From Methanosaeta sp. NSP1 (GTDB lineage: Archaea > Halobacteriota > Methanosarcinia > Methanotrichales > Methanotrichaceae): a stretch of DNA of 12,522 bases. The notes beneath the pieces were generated by a model, which searched no databases, was not told where the DNA came from, and saw nothing but the letters and a program-made list of their open reading frames with translations. Each line of letters starts with the position of its first letter. Within the stretch, counting starts at the first letter, position 1. The DNA lies in assembly GCA_002256595.1 (NCBI GenBank), contig NOLC01000213.1, positions 1 through 12,522 on the forward strand, written 5' to 3'. This document shows, one piece after another, positions 7,155 to 12,522 of the stretch. The position numbers and the translations under genes are program-made.

Positions 7155-9548
7155 TCAATGCAGCGCCACCTCAAACTTCCATCCCAGCGCCGCCGCCTTG
7201 GATAGGGCATCATCCGACTCCTTCTTCAGCCCCAGCCTGTAGAGGACCTCTCCCTTGAAATGCCAGGCCGCAGGATCCGAGGTGTTGATCTCCAGCGCCT
7301 CCTCAAATGAGGCCAGAGCCTCTTCATATCTGCTGAGTCGATTAAGGGCAATTCCCCTGTAGATCCAGGCGGGAATATGAGACAGATCGATCTCCAAAAC
7401 CTCATCGAAGCAGTCAATGGCCCGCTCATATTGCCCCAAATTTATGTATGCCAGCCCCTCATTAAACCAGGTCCTGGTATCGCAGGAGTCTATCTCAATA
7501 GCCTTCTCATAAGAGCATATGGCATCCTCGTAGCTCTGAAGCTGGGAGAGGGCATTGCCTTTGTTGTTCCAGGCATCAAAGTAATTGGGATCTATATCCG
7601 TAGCCCTTTCAAAGCAGTCCACGGCATCATTGTATCTATGCAGGGCAGAGAGAACATTCCCCTTGTTGTTCCAGGCCATGGCATTGTTGGGATTGATGGC
7701 AATGGCATGGTCAAAGGATTTGACCGCCTCATCAAAAAGCTCCAGGTTCTTGAGAGTCACACCACGATTGTTCCAGGCATCGGCGCTCTCCGGATCGAGC
7801 TCCAGGGCTTTATCAAAAGATCTCACCGCCTCTTCGTACTGGCCCATCTCATCCAGAGTAAGTCCTCTGTTGTACCAGGAGGAGGCATTGCTCTCATCCA
7901 GCTCCCTGGCCTTATCAAAGCACCTTATGGCCTCGCCATAGCGGATCAGCCTTTTTAAAACAATTCCCTTATTATTCCAGAACTTCGATCTATGAGGATT
8001 CAGCTCGATTGCCTTATCATAGCTGGAGAGAGCCTCGCTATACCGGCCCAGCTCATAAAGGCAGACGCCTTTGTCAAACCAAATGGAACTGTCGGAGGGA
8101 TCTATCTTGAGGGCATTATTGTATGACTCTATAGCTTCATCATGCCGGCCCAGGAACTTGTAGAGCACCTCTGCCCGGGCGCACCAGCCGGAGAAGCTTT
8201 CCGGCTCGATCTTGGTGATATTATCAAAGCAGATAAAAGCCGTTTGGTACTGGCCGAGCTTTCTCCGCAGAAGCCCCTGGTTTTGCCAGGCTCTGGTGTC
8301 CCAGGGTTTGATCTTAAGAATTGCCTCGTAGCAATCGATGGCCTCTTCATACCTTCCCAGCTTATCCAGGGTCACGCCCTTGTTATTCCAGGCGTCAACA
8401 TAATTTTCATCCAGCTTCAATGCAGCATCAAATGATTGAAGCGCGTCCTCATAACTATTCAGCTTATACAGCGCCAACCCACGCTCATACCATGCCTCAG
8501 GAGCAAGAGGGCTCATGGCCGTTGCTCTTTTGTAGTAGTAGGCAGCGTCCTCCAAACGCCCCTTTTTATAGTGCTCTGATCCGGTCTTGAGGAAATAGGC
8601 GGCAAAATCGTCTCTCACTGGAACCGGAAAGCTGCCAGATGAGCTTCCTGATGTGGGAATGGCGAGTGGCGCCATGGCGTCTTTCATTGCCGTTATCTTC
8701 TCGGTTATCGTGACAAGCTCATCACCGCATTTGATGTGCTGCAAAGCCAGGTATTTGCCATAAAGAGCTTCTTTGAAGCTGGGATTGATTTCAATAGCCC
8801 TGTCAAATGACTCTGCCGCATCCTGATAGCAGTAAAGGTTCCCCAGAGCCACACCGCGTCCCACCCAGGCATCGATAAAAGACGCATTTATCCTTAGAGC
8901 ACTTTCATAAGCTGATACTGCTTCTTTATATCGGCCCAGCTTGCTAAAAGCATTGCCCAGGCCCTGCCAGGCATCTATTAGGCCTGGATTTACCAATAGA
9001 GCATTCTCAAAGTCGCTGGCCGCTTCCTCATATCTGCCGATTCTATAAAGGACATTGGCTCTGTTCTTGAGGGCTTTAAAGGAGTTGGGATTTATCTTTA
9101 GAGCTTTATCATAGGATGCCAGAGCATCCTCGAACTGTCCCATCTCAGAGAGCCCCAGACCGCACTCACACCAGTAGGCATCTATAGAAGAACTGGTCTC
9201 CTCCGCCTTATCATAGACATTTACCACTGGATAGATGGAGGAGATATTGGAGATATTCTTTGCCGATTGGCCTCTTTCCGGGGTCGGTTCTCTATGCGGT
9301 GATATGTCTCTTTCATGAGCAGCACCATATTTGTGGGGAGGGCATTTTCTTTCCGGCTCTTTTAGAACTCTCTTTCTATTCTTTGGCCTTCTCCCCAGCT
9401 TGATCAAGATGGATCGCCATTGAGACCCTATTTCTGCAAAAAGAGGTTTTTTATAATTTTCATCAAGATGTGCCAATTGATCTTCAATTGCCATTGCTAT
9501 GCGAGAGAGAGAGAATGCTGACAGATCAGATCGCTCGGCGGAGTTCAT
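7155..9548 (-). CDS. Large tetratricopeptide-repeat protein, two TPR blocks
   Basis: The 797-residue product consists mostly of 34-residue TPR units of the form AWNNKG..L..LGRYEEAI.CFDKALEIDP. Block one (residues 121-257) has four repeats and is followed by a degenerate unit and a Ser/Gly/Pro linker (about 258-314). Block two (315-797) has about fourteen consecutive repeats. The first 120 residues are not TPR: a short helical part, then a basic stretch (50-68, rich in Lys and Arg) and a polar low-complexity segment. I see no signal peptide and no membrane segment, so a cytoplasmic scaffold is likely. Such long TPR proteins are typical of Methanosaeta-like methanogens, but the partner cannot be named. 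The ATG at 9548 is the only start before the basic N-terminus with a plausible AT-rich promoter. The final repeat is degenerate and ends the protein. TPR assignment is firm; function is unknown. Confidence 0.9.
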   Translation of the reverse strand: MNSAERSDLSAFSLSRIAMAIEDQLAHLDENYKKPLFAEIGSQWRSILIKLGRRPKNRKRVLKEPERKCPPHKYGAAHERDISPHREPTPERGQSAKNISNISSIYPVVNVYDKAEETSSSIDAYWCECGLGLSEMGQFEDALASYDKALKINPNSFKALKNRANVLYRIGRYEEAASDFENALLVNPGLIDAWQGLGNAFSKLGRYKEAVSAYESALRINASFIDAWVGRGVALGNLYCYQDAAESFDRAIEINPSFKEALYGKYLALQHIKCGDELVTITEKITAMKDAMAPLAIPTSGSSSGSFPVPVRDDFAAYFLKTGSEHYKKGRLEDAAYYYKRATAMSPLAPEAWYERGLALYKLNSYEDALQSFDAALKLDENYVDAWNNKGVTLDKLGRYEEAIDCYEAILKIKPWDTRAWQNQGLLRRKLGQYQTAFICFDNITKIEPESFSGWCARAEVLYKFLGRHDEAIESYNNALKIDPSDSSIWFDKGVCLYELGRYSEALSSYDKAIELNPHRSKFWNNKGIVLKRLIRYGEAIRCFDKARELDESNASSWYNRGLTLDEMGQYEEAVRSFDKALELDPESADAWNNRGVTLKNLELFDEAVKSFDHAIAINPNNAMAWNNKGNVLSALHRYNDAVDCFERATDIDPNYFDAWNNKGNALSQLQSYEDAICSYEKAIEIDSCDTRTWFNEGLAYINLGQYERAIDCFDEVLEIDLSHIPAWIYRGIALNRLSRYEEALASFEEALEINTSDPAAWHFKGEVLYRLGLKKESDDALSKAAALGWKFEVALH
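7158..9188 (-). repeat. Tandem 102-nt TPR-coding repeats
   Basis: The coding sequence shows a 34-codon (102 nt) period. The block CCAGGC (plus strand, within codons for AWNN) recurs at 7569, 7671 and 7773, exactly 102 nt apart, and again near 8387. Neighbouring bases (TTGTTCCAGGC) are nearly identical, which suggests repeat duplication within the gene or conversion between units. Other units have drifted. This also creates long open frames on the opposite strand that are not genes. Confidence 0.8.
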
Positions 9549-9560
9549 GGCATTACCAAA

Positions 9561-9577
9561 TTAATAATTTAGTAAAG
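9561..9577 (-). promoter_or_regulatory. Possible promoter of the TPR gene
   Basis: The minus strand reads TTTACTAAATTATTAA, centred 18-24 nt before the ATG at 9548. It is a TATA-like AT-rich element in an already AT-rich gap, so the exact box is uncertain. A start close to the ATG (leaderless) fits, and there is no ribosome binding site. Confidence 0.35.
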
Positions 9578-9579
9578 TT

Positions 9580-9595
9580 CTTTAAAGTATTAAAG
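9580..9595. repeat. Short inverted repeat upstream of the TPR gene
   Basis: CTTTAAAGTATTAAAG is a 6-bp inverted repeat (CTTTAA/TTAAAG) around a 4-bp centre, just upstream of the likely TPR promoter. It could be an operator or BRE-region site, but such symmetry arises easily in AT-rich DNA. Confidence 0.25.
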
Positions 9596-9663
9596 TCTTT
9601 TGCTATTAATATTATGATAAGATATTTGATCCATAAGACTTACGTCTCTGAATATTGATAATC

Positions 9664-9706
9664 TGAAATAAAAGAGATATTAACCCTTCTGGGGTTTAAA
9701 ATAAAA
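9664..9706 (-). terminator. Possible terminator after the transposase-HTH fusion gene
   Basis: Directly after the TAA stop at 9707 the minus strand has TTTTATTTT. It then has a small hairpin (AACCC 9682-9686 paired with GGGTT 9692-9696, five-base loop) and another T-rich run, CTTTTATTTC. U-rich tracts are the usual archaeal termination signal; the hairpin is short and may be incidental. Confidence 0.4.
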
Positions 9707-10582
9707 TTACTGAGATATAGACATTGGAGCCATCTCACCTCTAATGGCAGCAATCTTGTTTGCTGCGTTCTTCCTCTCGGAGAAGGTCTGGAGGTCTGAT
9801 GAAGCGATATAGCTTGAAAGCCTGCCCTTGTATCTATCATCTGGATCAATGCTGCTTAGTATAGGTTCCAGCACGCCCTCATTAGACCATCTCTTCAGTC
9901 TGGCCCTGACCGACAGATATGAGCCATATCTGCGGGGAATCTCCGACCAGGTACATCCGGTCCCCAAGACATATCTTATGCCATCTATAATTCTCCGATC
10001 CTCCATTCTGAGCTTGGCATTATAGGGCTGTGGGGGAAGATACTGCTTGATATAGTTCCACTGCTCGTCGCTTAGCTCGGTAAAGTTATCCAATCCTCTC
10101 TCAAGATATTTATTTACCAGATCCAGGACCATCCGGTGATCCTCTGCTGGAAAGCGAGTAGAAACGGAAAGCTCCACCTTGCTCTCGAATATACCTTCCG
10201 GATAAATGCCATCGCTCTGATCAGTCCCCAATGAAAACAGATTGGGATAGGCCTCATAACGCCAGCCTGGCAGCCGCTCGCCCTCATGCCCCAATATTCT
10301 GTAACAGAACCAATCATTGACCTCGGGATGGTTATTGATCCTCTCTCCCAGAGATCTGACCATTATAGTAAGCAGCCGTTCCACATCTTTCATAGAAAAG
10401 AATTCGATCCAGATTATTCCAGGCTCATTTTCCTGGCAGGAATTGCAGGTTTTTATCTTGTTCTCCCATAGGGACATGAGAAGGGGAGCTATGGCCTCAT
10501 CTACCTCAATGTAATCCTGCTCCCCCGGATAATAAACAGTGGTCTGGTTGTGATCAAAACTAATTTCTATTCCCCCCTTCAT
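9707..10582 (-). CDS. Uncharacterised protein: conserved-looking N-terminal domain fused to an IS5-type transposase DNA-binding domain (DUF4096-like)
   Basis: The 291-residue product has two parts. Residues 1-160 hold DYIEVDEAIAPLLMSLWE, then TCNSCQENEPGIIWIEF (Cys46, Cys49) and SMKDVERLL. I have seen this general pattern (an SCQ motif followed by G.WI.F) in unnamed bacterial proteins, but cannot give a family name or function. Residues about 168-241 match the N-terminal domain of IS5/IS402 transposases: ELSDEQWNYIKQYLPPQ, a DRRIIDGIRYVLGTGCTWSEIPRRYG stretch, then RARLKRWSNEGVLEPIL. The catalytic DDE domain that should follow is absent; only about 50 polar residues remain before the stop. 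I see no inverted repeats of an insertion sequence around it. It may be a DNA-binding regulator built from a transposase fragment, or an insertion remnant fused in frame to an older gene. The ATG at 10582 has a TATA-like TAATAATAG about 28 nt upstream. Confidence 0.72.
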   Translation of the reverse strand: MKGGIEISFDHNQTTVYYPGEQDYIEVDEAIAPLLMSLWENKIKTCNSCQENEPGIIWIEFFSMKDVERLLTIMVRSLGERINNHPEVNDWFCYRILGHEGERLPGWRYEAYPNLFSLGTDQSDGIYPEGIFESKVELSVSTRFPAEDHRMVLDLVNKYLERGLDNFTELSDEQWNYIKQYLPPQPYNAKLRMEDRRIIDGIRYVLGTGCTWSEIPRRYGSYLSVRARLKRWSNEGVLEPILSSIDPDDRYKGRLSSYIASSDLQTFSERKNAANKIAAIRGEMAPMSISQ

Positions 10583-10605
10583 TTAGAGCATGATATGCAG
10601 CCGAT

Positions 10606-10614
10606 CTATTATTA
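10606..10614 (-). promoter_or_regulatory. Possible promoter of the transposase-HTH fusion gene
   Basis: TAATAATAG on the minus strand is centred about 28 nt before the ATG at 10582, as for the other apparently leaderless genes in this window. An alternative, TATGATATAT, lies about 16 nt further upstream. No Shine-Dalgarno sequence precedes the ATG. Confidence 0.35.
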
Positions 10615-10958
10615 GCCAACATATATCATATTCTTGCGATTTTGAGCTCCCTCCGCAAAGCCAACTCTTGATCTCCGGCCAATTGCTATTTTATACTGAT
10701 CGTTCAATCTATAAAAGGTTTACTAAAATAAAGACCATAATGTAGAATTATTTCAGAGAATTAGCCGACCAAAAATTTTATAATTAATATATGATCGGAA
10801 GTGCCTTGTGGATTTGCGGATAGAATTTATAAGCAATTCTGAACAGCCGATGATCTTTATGCAGCCATAATACGTCAGCAGATTGATATCCTGATGGTTG
10901 TCACCTTTAGAAACCGAATTCGTTTATCGCCGAGGACGATTTCGTCTTTGCCGCAAGG

Positions 10959-10969
10959 CTTTCATATCC
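10959..10969 (+). promoter_or_regulatory. Possible leaderless promoter of lhr
   Basis: CTTTCATATCC is centred about 26 nt before the GTG at 10990, the start preferred on family grounds. The match to an archaeal TATA box is moderate. If instead the ATG at 10894 is used, this element is inside the coding region and the promoter would be further left. Confidence 0.3.
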
Positions 10970-10989
10970 CCTCCTGGAAAATATGGGAT

Positions 10990-12522
10990 GTGAATGCTTT
11001 TAGCGGGCTTCATGATCGGATAAGACAGAATCTGAAGGATGAGTCCATACTCCAGCCGACTGAGCCCCAGGAGGAGGCCATACCTGCCATCCTCTCCGGA
11101 GAGAATGTTCTGCTTATCGCCCCCACCGGCACGGGAAAGACCGAGGCGGCCAGCCTTCCCATATTCCATCGGATACTGGAGAGCGAGCGAAAGGGCACCC
11201 TGGCCGTTTACATAACCCCCCTGCGGGCCCTGAACCGGGATATGCTGCGCCGCTTTCATGAGTGGGGGCAGAAACTTTCCATCTCCGTGGCTGTGCGGCA
11301 TGGGGATACCAGCCAGTCCGATCGCAGGAGGCAGGCATTGCACCCGCCGGATCTGCTGATAACCACGCCGGAGACATTGCAGGTGATGCTCATGGGAAAG
11401 CGCCTTCGCAAGAATCTCTCTACCGTCAAGATTGTGGTGGTGGATGAGATTCACGAGATGGCCGCTTCCAAGCGTGGATCTCAATTATCCGTTCTCCTGG
11501 AGAGGCTGGCTGAGCTGGCGGGCGACTTTCAGAGGATAGGGCTATCAGCTACAGTAGGCTCTCCTGAAAGTGTGGCCAGGCTGCTGGTCGGGAGCAACAG
11601 GAGCTACAAGATCGTTCAGACTGAGGTTAAGCGGTGCAGCGACTTCCTGGTGGTCAGCCCAACTCCTGGCAGAGCTGACCATGCTATGGCTGGTAACCTG
11701 GAATGCGACCCCCGCCTGGCGGCTCAGATCCGCTTCATCAAAGAGACTGTTGCCCACAGAAAGTGCCTGATCTTCGTCAACACCAGGCAGGCGGCTGAGG
11801 TGCTGGGCTCGCGCTTTCGGCAGATGCATGAGCCAATCGGAGTGCACCACGGCAGCCTCTCGGTGGAGGCACGGGTGGAGGCCGAGGAGGCTTTCAAGGC
11901 TGGAGAGCTGCAGGGTCTGATCTGCACCTCCTCCATGGAGCTGGGGATAGATATCGGCGACGTGGACCATGTCATTCAGTACAGCTCGCCACGCGCCGTC
12001 TCCCGCCTTTTGCAGCGGGTGGGACGGGCCGGGCACAGGATCGGCCTGATATCCTCCGGGACCATCATCGCCACGTGTGCCGATGACGTAGCCGAAGGAT
12101 GCGCCATCGCCCGCCGGGCGGCGGCTGGATTGCTGGAGGAGATCAGCATTCACGAGAAGCCTGCGGATGTCCTGGCCAACCAAATCGTGGGCCTGGAGAT
12201 GGATTTCTGGGAGATTCCTTTTGATCGGGCGCGAGGGATAATAAGCCGGGCTTACCCCTTCCGTGAGCTATCCGGAGAGGAGATGGCAGGAGTGGTGGCC
12301 CAGATGGAGGACAGCCGGCTGGTGCGACTGGGCGAAGAAGGAGTTTTGCAGAGGACAAAAAAGGCCCGCCAGTACTACATCGAGAACCTCTCCATGATCC
12401 CGGATGAGAAAAGGTTCAATGTTTATGACATGGTGGGCAGGAGGTCGGTGGGAACCCTGGATGAGGCCTTTGTGATCAGCTTCGCCCAGCCGGGGGCCAC
12501 TTTCGTCACCAAGGGAGAGATC
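10990..12522 (+). CDS. lhr: Lhr-family superfamily 2 DNA/RNA helicase, C-terminus cut by window edge
   Basis: Lhr is a 3'-5' ATP-dependent helicase linked to replication-coupled repair in archaea. The 511 visible codons contain motif I APTGTGKTEA (residues 44-53), motif Ia ITPLRALNRDM (about 75-85), TTPETLQ, motif II DEIH (152-155), motif III GLSAT, LIFVNTRQ, CTSSMELGID and motif VI QRVGRAGH (343-350). After the two RecA domains come the Lhr-typical PADVLANQIVGL and ARQYYIENLSMIPDE, the start of the winged-helix/Lhr core. Archaeal Lhr is about 850-950 aa, so nearly half lies outside. I chose GTG 10990 because the protein then opens VNAFSGLHDRI and soon reaches the Q-motif-like PTEPQEEAI, as relatives do. 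An in-frame ATG at 10894 is the alternative. No frame damage is seen. Confidence 0.94.
   Translation, partial: MNAFSGLHDRIRQNLKDESILQPTEPQEEAIPAILSGENVLLIAPTGTGKTEAASLPIFHRILESERKGTLAVYITPLRALNRDMLRRFHEWGQKLSISVAVRHGDTSQSDRRRQALHPPDLLITTPETLQVMLMGKRLRKNLSTVKIVVVDEIHEMAASKRGSQLSVLLERLAELAGDFQRIGLSATVGSPESVARLLVGSNRSYKIVQTEVKRCSDFLVVSPTPGRADHAMAGNLECDPRLAAQIRFIKETVAHRKCLIFVNTRQAAEVLGSRFRQMHEPIGVHHGSLSVEARVEAEEAFKAGELQGLICTSSMELGIDIGDVDHVIQYSSPRAVSRLLQRVGRAGHRIGLISSGTIIATCADDVAEGCAIARRAAAGLLEEISIHEKPADVLANQIVGLEMDFWEIPFDRARGIISRAYPFRELSGEEMAGVVAQMEDSRLVRLGEEGVLQRTKKARQYYIENLSMIPDEKRFNVYDMVGRRSVGTLDEAFVISFAQPGATFVTKGEI

Larger units (their letters stand above)
10583..10989. other. Divergent AT-rich spacer between the fusion gene and lhr
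   Basis: This 407-nt stretch separates two divergently transcribed genes. It contains AT-rich runs (around 10770-10795 and 10825-10835, the latter with TTTATAAGC) that could be promoters for either direction. I find no tRNA, no recognisable small RNA, no long palindrome and no convincing small gene. The lhr frame is open from 10843, so an ATG at 10894 would extend lhr by 32 codons into the right part of this spacer. Confidence 0.5.

Noticed and set aside
7377..7958. Long plus-strand open frame of 193 codons opposite the TPR gene
   Set aside because: It is the antisense of TPR repeats; the 102-nt period keeps the opposite frame open, and the translation is a repetitive Leu/Ile/Pro-Gly-rich sequence with no known fold.
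9707..10582. A complete IS5-family insertion sequence
   Set aside because: Only the N-terminal DNA-binding domain is present, with no DDE catalytic domain and no visible terminal inverted repeats or target duplication.
10590..10866. Repeated TATGCAGCC at 10594 and 10858 as possible attachment or operator sites
   Set aside because: The match is only nine bases at two places, within chance expectation, and no integrase or mobile gene lies nearby.
10924..11484. Minus-strand frame of 186 codons inside lhr, and a similar one at 11545-12183
   Set aside because: Both lie opposite intact lhr helicase motifs and their translations are low-quality Gly/Leu/Arg-rich sequences; they are antisense shadows of a GC-rich gene.

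Overview
The window looks like a piece of a methanogenic archaeal chromosome, most plausibly a Methanothrix/Methanosaeta-like member of the Methanosarcinia. This placement is an inference. It rests on an AksA-type homocitrate synthase (coenzyme B biosynthesis), an archaeal diphthine-ammonia ligase, an archaeal Lhr helicase, a very long TPR-repeat protein of a kind common in that group, and archaeal-type promoters (TATA-like boxes about 24-29 nt before start codons, several of them apparently leaderless).

All genes from 1 to 10582 are on the minus strand; only the last gene, at 10990 to the right edge, is on the plus strand. In minus-strand transcription order they are: an uncharacterised two-domain protein ending in an IS5-type transposase DNA-binding domain (9707-10582); an 18-19 repeat TPR protein (7155-9548); cobyric acid synthase CobQ (5502-7007); a diphthine-ammonia ligase fused to a class I glutamine amidotransferase (4118-5446); the AksA-type homocitrate synthase (2844-4028); and a dTDP-L-rhamnose operon rfbA-rfbB-rfbD (2763 to the left edge). 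rfbD runs off the left edge and lhr runs off the right edge.

The rfb genes are packed as one operon: the rfbA stop overlaps the rfbB start region, and rfbD starts 5 nt after the rfbB stop. They would turn glucose-1-phosphate into dTDP-glucose, then the 4-keto-6-deoxy sugar, then dTDP-rhamnose; the epimerase RfbC is not seen. rfbB, however, carries an internal lesion near 960-970 that removes about 17 codons and shifts the frame, so the pathway as written here is broken unless a second copy exists or the assembly is wrong.

The observations most worth a second look are the Dph6-glutaminase fusion, which suggests glutamine-driven diphthamide formation; the captured transposase HTH domain fused to a conserved-looking Cys-containing domain; and the damaged rfbB. 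No tRNA, rRNA, CRISPR array or complete mobile element was recognised.
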